A stretch of DNA of 64,000 bases from Sphingobacterium puteale (GCF_003627955.1 NZ_RBWS01000006.1:62001-126000), one strand, 5' to 3'. Positions 1 to 8,997 are shown, numbered from the stretch's first letter. Translations and numbers: made by a program. Notes: generated from the sequence alone by a model not told the origin.

Positions 1-1533
1 GCGCAGGATAAGCGACCAAATATTGTCTTGATTCTCGTTGACGATTTGGGCTTTTCAGATATAGCGCCTTATGGCGGAACAGATTTCCATACACCAAATT
101 TGACGGAATTGGCAAAACAGGGCACACGTTTCCAGGAGTTTTATAATAATTCGATCTGTGCGCCGACGCGAGCAACATTATTGACAGGACAATATGCTCA
201 TCGCGCGGGTATGGGGTATTTTAACGTTAACCTTGGCCTGCCAGCATACCAGGGCTTTTTAAACCACGAGTCGCTGACGCTGGCGGAAGTGCTAAAAGGG
301 GCAGGCTATTCTACCATTATCTCCGGAAAATGGCATGTAGGCGATGATTATGACCAATGGCCTGCGCAACGTGGTTTTGAACGCTCCTTTAATTTTGTGG
401 GTGGGGCTTCCAATTTTTATGAAATCAATGGGCCTGAAAATCCCACCGTGCCTTTGTATCGAAATAATAAACCTTTCTATCTACCACAAGGACGTTATCT
501 CACGGACGAGATTATTGATCAGGCAATTGGCTTTCTGCGTGAACAAGAGCAGGATAAAAAACCGTTTTTTCTGTATCTCGCTTTTAATGCACCACATTGG
601 CCTTTGCAGGCTCCCGAAGAAGAAACCCAAAAATACAAGGGCGTATACCGGCAGGGCTGGGACAGCCTACGTATGAAACGTTATGAAAATGCGGTTCAAA
701 GCGGAGTTTTTCCGAAAGGACAGCCTATTTCGACAAAGGATCCAAGTGTACAGGAATGGAACAGGCTCACCTATGATGAACAGCAATACTGGCAACGTCG
801 ACAGCAGGTGTTCGCTGCTATGGTCGATCGCATCGACCAGAGTATCGGAAAAGTGCGACAAACCTTGAAGGAACTGAAAAAAGACAAGAATACCATTATC
901 ATCTTTTTATCCGATAACGGTGCACAAGGCGGTGATCGAAACCGCATTTATACCTCGCGGAATACGGAGACTGTGGGGCTGCCGGGTTCTTATGATATGC
1001 AAAATAGCAATTGGTCACAAACGGGTAACTCGCCCTTGAGGAGCTATAAAGATAATCCTTATGAAGGCGGTATCGGTGCGCCGTTTATTGTCTGGTTTCC
1101 AAAGGAAGTGAAAGCCAACGTCGTCAAGAAAGGTACGGGACACCTGATTGATATCGCCCCGACATTATATGATTTTGCCCAAGCAAAATATCCCTCAGTA
1201 GAGGGCAACTTACCCATCAATCCTTTACCGGGGATTAGCCTGAGAGCCTTATTGCATACCGATAAAAGTCAGGTTGAGCGTCCTGATCCATTGTTTTGGG
1301 AACGAGCCGGCAACAGAGCCGTACGCTATGGTAAATGGAAACTAGTGTCTTTATTCAAAGAGGGGAATAAACCACAGCTGTACAATATCGATGTGGACAG
1401 GGGGGAAAACAATAATGTCGCAGATCAATACCCGAAAATTGTTGAAGATCTCGAAGCGCGTTATAAGCTTTGGGCAAAAGAGAATGGGGTAGTGGACTAT
1501 AAACTGCTGAAAATAAACAGTCAGTTGCGCTAG
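1..1533 (+). CDS. Sulfatase (S1 family), 5' end outside window
   Basis: Secreted-type arylsulfatase that hydrolyses sulfate esters, probably on sulfated glycans. The reading frame is open from base 1 (AQDKRPNIV...), so the start codon and most of the signal peptide lie upstream; an internal TTG at 28 is not the real start. Visible motifs are the metal-binding VDDLG, the C-A-P-T-R formylglycine site with Cys at codon 53 of the visible part (157-159), GKWHV, and the late metal-binding DNGA. The chain ends with the short C-terminal domain normal for the family. A close paralogue starts about 100 bp downstream on the same strand, so the two probably form one operon. Activity requires a formylglycine-generating enzyme, which is not in this window. 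The substrate cannot be read from sequence. Confidence 0.95.
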   Translation, partial: AQDKRPNIVLILVDDLGFSDIAPYGGTDFHTPNLTELAKQGTRFQEFYNNSICAPTRATLLTGQYAHRAGMGYFNVNLGLPAYQGFLNHESLTLAEVLKGAGYSTIISGKWHVGDDYDQWPAQRGFERSFNFVGGASNFYEINGPENPTVPLYRNNKPFYLPQGRYLTDEIIDQAIGFLREQEQDKKPFFLYLAFNAPHWPLQAPEEETQKYKGVYRQGWDSLRMKRYENAVQSGVFPKGQPISTKDPSVQEWNRLTYDEQQYWQRRQQVFAAMVDRIDQSIGKVRQTLKELKKDKNTIIIFLSDNGAQGGDRNRIYTSRNTETVGLPGSYDMQNSNWSQTGNSPLRSYKDNPYEGGIGAPFIVWFPKEVKANVVKKGTGHLIDIAPTLYDFAQAKYPSVEGNLPINPLPGISLRALLHTDKSQVERPDPLFWERAGNRAVRYGKWKLVSLFKEGNKPQLYNIDVDRGENNNVADQYPKIVEDLEARYKLWAKENGVVDYKLLKINSQLR

Positions 1534-1635
1534 GTATAAAAGATAGGCTTATGAAAACCCTGATGATATACTCGAACCGAGTGAAAAGAATCATTTTTAT
1601 CATGGACACTAAAAACATATAAAAATTCTTATCAA

Positions 1636-3258
1636 ATGAAAAAACTAACACTATGTATTGCCCTTATTTTTGGTGGAGCAAGTGCTCTTGTGGCACAAAG
1701 CAACAAGCCGAATATTATCTTGATTCTTGCCGATGACCTCGGATACTCCGATTTGGGCGCTTACGGATCGGAGATCGCAACTCCCAATCTGGATCGTCTG
1801 GCCAGCGAGGGAATACGGTTAAAACAATTTTATAATAACTCCATCTGCGCGCCAACACGTGCATCCCTGATTACGGGTCAGTACCAGCACAAAGCTGGCG
1901 TGGGATATTTTTCCAATGATTTGGGCTTACCGGCTTACCAAGGTTACCTCAATGCGGAATCATTGACGATTGCCGAAGTTCTTCGTGCCAATGGCTACGT
2001 CACCGCGACATCAGGCAAATGGCATGTGTCTGGTAAAGGAAAGAGCCTGCCTTGGGACCGTGGTTTTGATTTTGTTTTTCCAAGAGAAGAAAAGAATTCA
2101 GATTCAGGTGCCCCGACATTTAAAGGAGCTACAGATGCTGCAGGCTATCCCTTGGAAAGCTCTTTTTCTACAGAAGTGATCAATCGGGAGGCTGAAGGTT
2201 TTCTGGATCAGACCAAGGATCAGGATAAACCGTTCTTCCTATATTTAGCGCATACGGCACCGCATTGGCCTTTAGTAGCTCTACCACAGGATATCGCCAA
2301 GTATAAGGGTTACTATGATAAAGGTTGGGAGAGCATCCGCAGGGAACGGTTTAAGCGCCAAAAAGAACTGGGGATAGTTGATAATACGTACAAACTTTCC
2401 ATTGCCGACGAAGATATCTACGACTGGGAACGTTTATCCTTTGACCAAAGACAGTTGTGGGCCAGGAAAATGGAAGTGTTCGCTGCAATGGTCGACCGCT
2501 TGGATCAGACCATCGGTAAATTGTTGCAAAAACTCAAAGAAAATGACCAGTTAGACAACACCTTAATTGTGTTCCTGTCGGATAATGGTGCACCTGCAGA
2601 GGACCTCGTCCGTTGGTTCCATGGCGCTCGGGCAAACAGTGGACCAGTGGGTACGGTAGGTTCATTTGAATCACAAAGTAAAAATTGGTCTTACGCATCA
2701 AATACTCCGTTCAAGGCATTTAAAGATTACACCTACGAGGGCGGGATCAATGCCCCATTTATCGCCTGGTTTCCGGGGAAAATCGCCAGTGGCATCAAAA
2801 AAGGAACTGGCCATATCATCGACCTGGCGCCAACCTTTTATGAACTTGCCGGAGCCAATTATCCCAAGGAATATCAAGGGCATCAGGTTAATAAACTTCC
2901 CGGAAAAAGCTTACTTCCGGTGCTGTTCAATCAGCAGGATACGGTAACGCGTGAAGAAGGTCTTTTTTGGGAGCGGGCTGGAAACCGTGCTGCGCGGATA
3001 GGGAAGTGGAAGTTGGTTTCCAGCTGGCCATCCTACAAATGGGAACTATATGATCTGGAACAAGATCCGAGCGAACGAAAAGATATTGCGGCACAACATC
3101 ACGATGTGGTATCGCGCCTATCTACCGCTTACTTTCGGTGGGCCAAGGATAACGGGGTGGTGGACTTTGCTGAATTAGAAAGCAAGGAGCCGAGCAGTAT
3201 GAAGGAGTTTCGGGAAAGTAAGGTTCAGGAGATCGCCGCACCAGCATTTCGTTTTTAA
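1636..3258 (+). CDS. Sulfatase (S1 family), second tandem copy
   Basis: Complete 540-residue arylsulfatase. It starts with a clear signal peptide (MKKLTLCIALIFGGASALVA, cleavage next to Q21), so it acts in the periplasm or outside. Metal ligands are in ADDLGYSDLG (residues 32-41), the formylglycine Cys is C71 in CAPTR, GKWHV follows, and DNGAP carries the late metal ligands. It is strongly similar to the upstream sulfatase over its whole length, including the CAPTR surroundings and the region around WERAGNRA, which indicates a tandem duplication followed by divergence. The C-terminal tail (about residues 515-540) is longer than in the first copy. Together with the fucosidase at 4151 it suggests use of a sulfated, fucose-containing glycan (inference). 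Confidence 0.96.
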   Translation: MKKLTLCIALIFGGASALVAQSNKPNIILILADDLGYSDLGAYGSEIATPNLDRLASEGIRLKQFYNNSICAPTRASLITGQYQHKAGVGYFSNDLGLPAYQGYLNAESLTIAEVLRANGYVTATSGKWHVSGKGKSLPWDRGFDFVFPREEKNSDSGAPTFKGATDAAGYPLESSFSTEVINREAEGFLDQTKDQDKPFFLYLAHTAPHWPLVALPQDIAKYKGYYDKGWESIRRERFKRQKELGIVDNTYKLSIADEDIYDWERLSFDQRQLWARKMEVFAAMVDRLDQTIGKLLQKLKENDQLDNTLIVFLSDNGAPAEDLVRWFHGARANSGPVGTVGSFESQSKNWSYASNTPFKAFKDYTYEGGINAPFIAWFPGKIASGIKKGTGHIIDLAPTFYELAGANYPKEYQGHQVNKLPGKSLLPVLFNQQDTVTREEGLFWERAGNRAARIGKWKLVSSWPSYKWELYDLEQDPSERKDIAAQHHDVVSRLSTAYFRWAKDNGVVDFAELESKEPSSMKEFRESKVQEIAAPAFRF

Positions 3259-3341
3259 GAAGCAAACTCTTTTTCAATGAAACAGAATTTCTAGATATCG
3301 GACTGATTCCAGTTAGACCTTTTCACCTTACATTATTTAAA

Positions 3342-3377
3342 AAAAGGCACTTAGTTCCAATGGATCGGGTGCCTTTT
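3342..3377. terminator. Bidirectional hairpin terminator
   Basis: Perfect 9-bp inverted repeat, AAAAGGCAC (3342-3350) and GTGCCTTTT (3369-3377), separated by 18 nt. It lies between the convergent sulfatase and RNase H genes, and its A/T-rich arms give a T tract on both strands. Confidence 0.7.
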
Positions 3378-3446
3378 CGCTAATTTGAGCAATATCCAAA
3401 TTTACCTGCCTCATTTCTCAAAGTCGACCGTTGAATTTGTATCCTG

Positions 3447-3941
3447 CTATTTGTTTTCTTCGACTTCAAATACCGTGTCGATTTTCCAATTGGCCATATC
3501 TTTGGATGCGGCCACAGCTAAGCGGTCACAACGTTCATTCAAAGGGTGTCCAGCATGGCCTTTTACCCAAACCAATTTGACTTTATGTAGTTTATAAACA
3601 TTCATTAAACGCATCCAAAGGTCTTTATTTTTTTTGCCGGCAAAGCCTTTCTGGATCCATCCGTATACCCATTTTTTGTCAATGGCATCAATGACATATT
3701 TAGAGTCGGAATATACCGTAACGGCCTGATTTAAGTTTTTTAATGCTTCGAGCCCTATGATGACGGCCATCAGCTCCATACGGTTATTTGTTGTTTTTCT
3801 ATACCCTCCTGAAAATTCCTTTTCAATTAATTTTCCCTTGAACGATTCATTGTCGCCTGTATAGATAGTCCTTAAGATAGTTCCATACCCTCCTGGGCCT
3901 GGATTTCCACTAGATGCCCCGTCTGTATATAATTCGATCAT
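3447..3941 (-). CDS. rnhA: Ribonuclease HI
   Basis: Cytoplasmic endoribonuclease that cuts RNA in RNA-DNA hybrids, for example R-loops and primer RNA. It has 164 residues from the start chosen here. The four acidic catalytic residues are visible: D7 ([17 protein letters not shown]), E56 (NNRMELMAV), D79 ([10 protein letters not shown]) and D139 (NERCDRLA); H129 lies in WVKGHAG. I chose the ATG at 3941 because family members begin at this point; an in-frame ATG at 4025 would add 28 residues without similarity to the family. The promoter-like sequence directly upstream of 3941 also favours the short form. It is convergent with the sulfatases and functionally unrelated to them. Confidence 0.95.
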   Translation of the reverse strand: MIELYTDGASSGNPGPGGYGTILRTIYTGDNESFKGKLIEKEFSGGYRKTTNNRMELMAVIIGLEALKNLNQAVTVYSDSKYVIDAIDKKWVYGWIQKGFAGKKNKDLWMRLMNVYKLHKVKLVWVKGHAGHPLNERCDRLAVAASKDMANWKIDTVFEVEENK

Positions 3942-3947
3942 ACCCGC

Positions 3948-3978
3948 CAAACTTAGATAAATTTGCGTTGAAATACAA
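3948..3978 (-). promoter_or_regulatory. Candidate Bacteroidetes-type promoter of rnhA
   Basis: Read on the minus strand, TTG (3978-3976) is followed after 20 nt by TAAGTTTG (3955-3948), matching the TTTG-N19-21-TAnnTTTG pattern of the Bacteroidetes primary sigma factor. The box ends only 6 nt before the ATG at 3941, so the transcript would be nearly or fully leaderless. This is a pattern match only. Confidence 0.45.
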
Positions 3979-4150
3979 TTATAATTGTGCGCAGCAATGC
4001 TACATCCTGAGAATCTGCCGATCATATTAAGGAGTTATTCGGTTTAGCAAGAGCGTCATCGCTGTAATTTATCGCTTACACAATGAAATTATAATGTTTT
4101 ATATGTATTTTGCTGGCTTAAACTCGTTATGTAATCGATAATTTAACTTT

Positions 4151-5986
4151 ATGAAGTTTCAAAAGGTTTCTCTTTTTGTTCTTTTGGCGTCGGCGTGCTT
4201 CAACGTCAGCGCTCAGGACACTATTTCAGCACAAAAAATGGATTGGTTTGAAGATGCCAAGCTAGGGATTTTTATTCATTGGGGGATCTACTCCGTTGAA
4301 GGGATCTCTGAGTCCTGGTCATTCTTCAATAATTATATTAACCACGATAATTACATCAAACAGCTTGATGGTTTTACGGCCAAAAATTATAAGCCAAAGG
4401 AGTGGGCTAAGCTGATCAAGCAAGCAGGCGCAAAATATACTGTGATTACCACGAAACATCATGATGGGATTTCCTTGTGGAATACTCAGGCGGATAAAGC
4501 GATTAGCACTCTAAAAGATGCTGCTGCCAAACAGGATGTTATTACGCCATTTGTTCAGGCTATTCAGCAGGAGGGATTGCATACAGGTCTCTATTATTCT
4601 CTGCCGGATTGGAGCCATCCTTATTACGATGTCTTTACACGTGCAAGAAAGCGCTACGAACTAGCTAAGGAGCCCAATCGTTGGAACCATTATGTTGAAT
4701 ATTATCAAAAACAATTAAGCGAATTATCACAGCAATATAAACCTGAATTGATTTGGTTTGATGGGGACTGGGAACATAGTGCTAAGGAATGGAAATCTAA
4801 GGAAACGTTATCACTTTTGCGCAAGTATAACCCCAATATCATTATTAATTCGCGGTTGAATAACCATGGCGATTACGAGACTCCTGAACAGGGGATTCCT
4901 GTAAGCCGGCCAGATGCTAAATTCTGGGAGCTCTGCTATACCATGAATGACTCTTGGGGCTATCAGCCTTTTGACAAGAAATACAAGTCACCCAATATGA
5001 TTATCCGTACTTTGGTAGATTGTATTTCCATGGGTGGAAACCTCCTCCTGGATATCGGCCCAAAAGCAGACGGCAGCATTCCCCAAGAGCAGATGAATAT
5101 TTTGAAGCAATTGGGAAGATGGACGAATAAACACGCTTCGGCAATATATGGCACAAGAGCAGGCATTCCATTCGAAAATTACAACGGTAAGTCCGCTTTG
5201 TCAAAAGATGGAAAAACCCTCTATCTCTATGTATATGAACAAAAAAAACAATTGCAGTTAAAGGGTTTGCTGAATGATGCTATTCAGGCGGTTTCTGTTG
5301 TTGGAGATGCTGCTTCTAAGGTAACTGCGGTATTGTTGGATGAAAAGGTCCAATTGGACCTGACAAAAGTTAACTTTGATCAGGACGTCACAGTATTGGC
5401 CTTGACATTCAAAGACAAGGTGCAGTGGCACGCACCTCGGGAAGAAGCTATTACATTACAAGCTGTACTCGACAACAAGCAAACCAATAGCGCATTAAAT
5501 CAAATCGCATCACTGCTCCATAGTGGAAAAAATATCTTTGATCATTCCGGTTTAACTATAGATGGCATGGAGTCAAAGCTACCTGTGGAAAATTTGACAA
5601 ATCCAGCTGTTTTAGACTGGGTTAAGAAGCATGCAGAAGCACTTTATGAGACTGGAAAGGGACTACCTGAGGGACATTATGAAGGTTTAAGTGCGCTTTC
5701 AAAGGATCGTCAGACCCTTTACCTTTTTGTCGAAGGGGTACCAACAGGGCCTATCGCGCTCAAAGGAATAAAAAACGGTATTGCCCGGATTAGGCTGGTG
5801 GGTGAAGGATCCATGATCAACCATGAGATCTTCAATAAACTTTACTGGAGCAGTATTCCGGGGATTGTTTATATTCAGGTACCAAAGGAACGCTTGGATA
5901 AAAATATGACTGTTATTGCGGTATTATTGGATTCACCTTTGGCATTGCATCGTGAGAAAGTTGGCGCCATTGAAAACAATCTTTAA
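4151..5986 (+). CDS. GH29 alpha-L-fucosidase with duplicated C-terminal module
   Basis: Retaining exo-fucosidase that releases terminal alpha-L-fucose. A signal peptide (MKFQKVSLFVLLASACFNVS, cleavage near A21-Q22) sends it out of the cytoplasm. The catalytic barrel covers about residues 28-325, with IHWG (42-45), HHDG (103-106) and the nucleophile Asp in WFDGDW (D204). After the barrel come two copies of one module: residues about 325-425 and 487-600 both begin with W-x-x-KHA-x-A-(I/L)Y and contain Y-x-G-x-SALSKD-x-x-TLYL, joined by a linker of about 60 residues. The family usually has one C-terminal beta-sandwich. Same strand as the sulfatases but separated from them by rnhA. The acid/base residue cannot be assigned by eye. 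Confidence 0.93.
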   Translation: MKFQKVSLFVLLASACFNVSAQDTISAQKMDWFEDAKLGIFIHWGIYSVEGISESWSFFNNYINHDNYIKQLDGFTAKNYKPKEWAKLIKQAGAKYTVITTKHHDGISLWNTQADKAISTLKDAAAKQDVITPFVQAIQQEGLHTGLYYSLPDWSHPYYDVFTRARKRYELAKEPNRWNHYVEYYQKQLSELSQQYKPELIWFDGDWEHSAKEWKSKETLSLLRKYNPNIIINSRLNNHGDYETPEQGIPVSRPDAKFWELCYTMNDSWGYQPFDKKYKSPNMIIRTLVDCISMGGNLLLDIGPKADGSIPQEQMNILKQLGRWTNKHASAIYGTRAGIPFENYNGKSALSKDGKTLYLYVYEQKKQLQLKGLLNDAIQAVSVVGDAASKVTAVLLDEKVQLDLTKVNFDQDVTVLALTFKDKVQWHAPREEAITLQAVLDNKQTNSALNQIASLLHSGKNIFDHSGLTIDGMESKLPVENLTNPAVLDWVKKHAEALYETGKGLPEGHYEGLSALSKDRQTLYLFVEGVPTGPIALKGIKNGIARIRLVGEGSMINHEIFNKLYWSSIPGIVYIQVPKERLDKNMTVIAVLLDSPLALHREKVGAIENNL

Positions 5987-6008
5987 TAGTAACTAAATAA
6001 ATTATTTG

Positions 6009-6038
6009 GTCCGGGATGCCAGCATCCCGGACTTTTTT
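6009..6038 (+). terminator. Intrinsic terminator after the fucosidase
   Basis: Perfect 11-bp GC-rich stem, GTCCGGGATGC (6009-6019) with GCATCCCGGAC (6022-6032), followed by six T (6033-6038). It sits 23 bp after the fucosidase stop codon. Confidence 0.9.
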
Positions 6039-6101
6039 GATTAAAAATATTTTTTGATGTCGCCGTTATGACGGGTATTATTTTTATACTAAATTAGGCG
6101 G

Positions 6102-6560
6102 ATGAGTCTATTGCATACTTTTCTTGCATCCCTGTCTGGGATCGCACTATGGGTTTCCTGTACTGCCGGAGATGGAAATAAGATGGAACGACAACGTGCG
6201 GATTCGCTAGCGAATAAAGTGGTGGAGGGAAAAATAAATCTGGAATGGCTCGCCAATTCAGATGAATTCATGTATTTCAATGAGAAATACTTTTACGAAC
6301 CGGCTGATTTGAAAACGATACCGAAGCTTGACAAGGTACAGATTCAAATTGTAACCTATCGTATTTATAAGCATGTCAAGCTGTCGGATAACCGTTATCA
6401 TTTTGCTGTAAAACAGGCTAAAGATCTGTATATACCCAATAAGGCCTTCGTTTATTACCAGCGTTCTTTCGATGAAATGAACCGAAAAGCGGCCGCCAGC
6501 AAAGATTCTATTCGGCTTGAGCTTCCTGATAACTACGCTACTAAATTGATAAACGAGTAA
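6102..6560 (+). CDS. Hypothetical lipoprotein, 152 aa
   Basis: Not recognised. The N-terminus is a short hydrophobic segment ending in LWVSC (Cys at about residue 20), a plausible lipobox, so it is probably an exported lipoprotein. The rest is soluble and charged with no repeats and no recognisable catalytic motif. It follows the strong terminator behind the fucosidase, so it is a separate transcription unit, and it precedes the Sir2 gene by about 90 bp. The start is the first ATG after an in-frame stop. Composition looks coding, but there is no family evidence. Confidence 0.6.
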   Translation: MSLLHTFLASLSGIALWVSCTAGDGNKMERQRADSLANKVVEGKINLEWLANSDEFMYFNEKYFYEPADLKTIPKLDKVQIQIVTYRIYKHVKLSDNRYHFAVKQAKDLYIPNKAFVYYQRSFDEMNRKAAASKDSIRLELPDNYATKLINE

Positions 6561-6646
6561 TGAACTCGTCTCTTGTTAAAAAAGTTATCCTTTCAAACTC
6601 AATAGATTCATAAGATTTATTTATTTTTAAAGGATTAAGCAAGCAC

Positions 6647-7354
6647 ATGGAAAAGAAAAATATCGTTGTATTAACAGGAGCGGGGATTTCTGCCGAAAGT
6701 GGGATACCTACTTTTAGGGATGCAAATGGACTATGGGAGGGGCATGATGTAATGGCTGTAGCCTCTATTGAAGGCTGGAAAAAAAATCCGGCGCTTGTTC
6801 AGGAATTTTACAACCTTAGACGGAAGGCTGCGCTGGCCGCAAGACCAAATGCTGCGCATCTCGCGTTACGTCAGTTGGAATCGGCCTATCAGGTCACGAT
6901 CGTCACACAAAATGTCGATTTGTTGCACGAGCAGGCCGGCTCTACAAAGATTATACATTTACATGGTCGGTTGGATCAATCCAAGTCATCCATTGACGAT
7001 CGTTTGATTTACCAGATAGAAGGCGAAGAAATAAAAATGGGAGATCTCTGTGAAAAAGGAAGTCAACTGCGGCCGAATATCGTGTGGTTTGGTGAAGCTG
7101 TTCCGGAGATTGAACGCGCAATGTCCTATGTTTCAAGGGCGGATATCCTCATTATTATCGGAACCTCCTTACAGGTTTATCCAGCTGCTGGGTTGCGGCA
7201 ATTTGCGCCTCATTATTGCCGGTCTTTTTTGATCGACAAGCAAATTCCGAACAGTACAACATTAGGTCGGATAAAATGTTTTGAAGAAGCAGCAACCGTA
7301 GCGGTTCCAATCTTGGTTAAACAGTTGCTCCAGGAGGCTTCAGGTAAAGATTAA
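6647..7354 (+). CDS. cobB: Sir2-family NAD-dependent protein deacylase
   Basis: Cytoplasmic NAD-dependent enzyme that removes acyl groups from lysines. The Rossmann NAD motif GAGISAESGIPTFRD (residues 11-25), the TQNVD motif (87-91) and the catalytic His in LHG (H106) are present. Y55 and R58 in FYNLRRK form the Y-x-x-R pair that in class III sirtuins binds the carboxylate of succinyl- or malonyl-lysine, so desuccinylation is the likely activity (inference). The two CxxC zinc pairs of most sirtuins are missing: the stretch after H106 contains a single Cys before the RPNIVWFGE motif. A reduced zinc module is, to my knowledge, common in Bacteroidetes homologues. An A-rich purine stretch (TTTAAAGGATTAAGC) precedes the ATG. 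Confidence 0.93.
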   Translation: MEKKNIVVLTGAGISAESGIPTFRDANGLWEGHDVMAVASIEGWKKNPALVQEFYNLRRKAALAARPNAAHLALRQLESAYQVTIVTQNVDLLHEQAGSTKIIHLHGRLDQSKSSIDDRLIYQIEGEEIKMGDLCEKGSQLRPNIVWFGEAVPEIERAMSYVSRADILIIIGTSLQVYPAAGLRQFAPHYCRSFLIDKQIPNSTTLGRIKCFEEAATVAVPILVKQLLQEASGKD

Positions 7355-7419
7355 TGTAGCAGTGGATTATCAACTTCAAATAAACCTCATCCTGAAAAAT
7401 GAAACTAAAACTTAAAGAA

Positions 7420-8517
7420 ATGAAAAGAATAATAGGACTGATCTGTAGCTCAATACTGGCTATTTCCTGCCACAATAATTCAGAGATCAAGGTAAATAAT
7501 AGCACAAATAATGCCCCGATACAATTGGATAGTGCCCAAGCAAGACATTTGCTTACATTGCCATTGCATTGTATTGAGATAGAATATCCGAACAAATTGG
7601 GACAAGTACTCGGAAGTGACCAAGATTTGAAGGGACCGCGTACATTACATCCAATTTTTTATGGTTGCTTTGACTGGCATTCCTCAGTCCATGGTTATTG
7701 GTCAATCGTACGAATTTTAAAGCAATTTCCCGATTTGGATAAGTCCGGCACAATCCGGAAACAGCTGAACAGGAATATCACTGCAGAAAATGCAGCAACT
7801 GAATTAGCTTTTTTTCAGGATAAGAATAATAAAAACTTTGAGCGCACCTATGGTTGGGCCTGGTTATTACAATTGCAAAAAGAACTATTAACCTGGAAAG
7901 ATCCAGATGCGGAACGCTGGGCAAAAATTCTCGATCCGATGGTAAAACATATCATGAAAGCCTATCAGGAATATTTGCCAAAATTGGTTTATCCGATTCG
8001 AACCGGCTATCATGATAATTCTGCTTTTGGCCTATCGCTGGTATTGGATTTTGCACGGGGAACAAATCAGGTTGCTTTCGAAAAATCATTGATGACAAAT
8101 GCTGTAAGGCTATATAGCCATGACAAAAATTGTAATATCTCCTTTGAGCCCAGCGGAAGCGACTTTCTTTCGCCCTGTCTTGAGGAGGCACTTTGCATGA
8201 GTGTGGTTTTAAGACAGGATGAATATCGAAAATGGCTGAAAGATTTTCTGCCTGATCTTTTCAATCCGGATTTTAACTTGGAACCCGGCATTGTGAAAGA
8301 CCGTACAGACGGGCATTTGGTTCATTTGGATGGATTAAATTTTAGCCGGGCGACTTGTCTAAACGGTATTGCAAAGGCACTTCCTGAGCTAAATCATCTG
8401 CATGGTTTAGCCAATAAACATCTGAAATATTCGTTGCCCAATATTACTTCCAAAGACGACTATATGGGCTCACATTGGCTGGGTACTTTTGCGCTTTATG
8501 CACTTTCCAAAAATTAA
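7420..8517 (+). CDS. DUF2891 family lipoprotein
   Basis: Member of the DUF2891 family, whose function is unknown; the signature HPIFYGCFDWHSSVHGYW is clear and is followed by the W-rich alpha-helical pattern GWAWLLQLQKEL and the GYHDNSAFGL block. Conserved His, Asp and Glu in this arrangement suggest an alpha/alpha-toroid hydrolase, but no reaction is established. I prefer the ATG at 7420 (MKRIIGLICSSILAISC), which gives a clean lipoprotein signal with lipobox Cys; an in-frame ATG at 7399 adds seven charged residues. The protein is therefore probably anchored on the periplasmic side or surface. It stands alone between cobB and a strong terminator. Confidence 0.85.
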   Translation: MKRIIGLICSSILAISCHNNSEIKVNNSTNNAPIQLDSAQARHLLTLPLHCIEIEYPNKLGQVLGSDQDLKGPRTLHPIFYGCFDWHSSVHGYWSIVRILKQFPDLDKSGTIRKQLNRNITAENAATELAFFQDKNNKNFERTYGWAWLLQLQKELLTWKDPDAERWAKILDPMVKHIMKAYQEYLPKLVYPIRTGYHDNSAFGLSLVLDFARGTNQVAFEKSLMTNAVRLYSHDKNCNISFEPSGSDFLSPCLEEALCMSVVLRQDEYRKWLKDFLPDLFNPDFNLEPGIVKDRTDGHLVHLDGLNFSRATCLNGIAKALPELNHLHGLANKHLKYSLPNITSKDDYMGSHWLGTFALYALSKN

Positions 8518-8566
8518 TGCCCACAATCACATGAAAGCTGTGAACCGAGGCCTAGGGTATCAACAA

Positions 8567-8610
8567 TAAAATAGAGTCCCTATATATTCAAACACAGGGA
8601 CTCTATTTTA
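8567..8610. terminator. Bidirectional terminator
   Basis: Perfect 15-bp inverted repeat (8567-8581 and 8596-8610) around a 14-nt loop, with A/T-rich outer ends. It separates the convergent DUF2891 and HxlR genes and overlaps the last bases of the latter. Confidence 0.85.
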
Positions 8611-8985
8611 CATATTTGTCTCTCCCCATTCATCCATAAGGATTAAAATATTTTCCAATGAGCGTCCCAATGCTGTTAGTTCATATTCAACCTTCGGGGG
8701 AACTTGTTGATAGACAATACGATTGACCAGTTTGTCCTGTTCAAGTTCTTTCAGTTTAGCAATGAGCATACGTTCTGAAATGCCGACGAGTCTTTTTCGC
8801 AGTTCACCATAACGTAATTTGCCCTCATGCAAGAGATAAGAAAGAATATTTATTTTCCATCTTCCTCCAATCGTAGATAAAGTGAAAGCAATACCACAGT
8901 GGTCCTTCCAGTAGCTTTCGTTGATCGTGTTGGTGGAGTTTTCTTTTCTGCTATTCATACTTACTTTTCTGTTCGTATCATACAA
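8608..8985 (-). CDS. HxlR-family transcriptional regulator
   Basis: Winged-helix DNA-binding protein of the HxlR family (small dimeric regulators, several of which sense quinones, aldehydes or thiol stress). The family pattern is visible: an early single Cys (WKDHCGIAFTL), GGRWKINILSYLL, LRYGELRKRL, ISERMLIAKLKELEQDKLVNR and the wing with VEYELTALGRSL. It has 125 residues from the ATG at 8985, or 116 from the in-frame ATG at 8958 (MNSRKENS). It is divergent from the DoxX gene at 9052, its likely target. A pair of TTCGT...GTAC-like sequences at 8972-8983 and 8987-8997 would be intergenic if the shorter start is used. Confidence 0.9.
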   Translation of the reverse strand: MYDTNRKVSMNSRKENSTNTINESYWKDHCGIAFTLSTIGGRWKINILSYLLHEGKLRYGELRKRLVGISERMLIAKLKELEQDKLVNRIVYQQVPPKVEYELTALGRSLENILILMDEWGETNM

Positions 8986-8997
8986 TTTCGTGCGTAC
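8972..8997. promoter_or_regulatory. Putative HxlR operator (imperfect direct repeat)
   Basis: TTCGTATCATAC (8972-8983) is followed 15 bp on by TTCGTGCGTAC (8987-8997), in the gap between the divergent HxlR and DoxX genes. Spaced near-repeats with GTAC-like cores are known for HxlR operators. Assignment is by position and pattern only. Confidence 0.25.
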
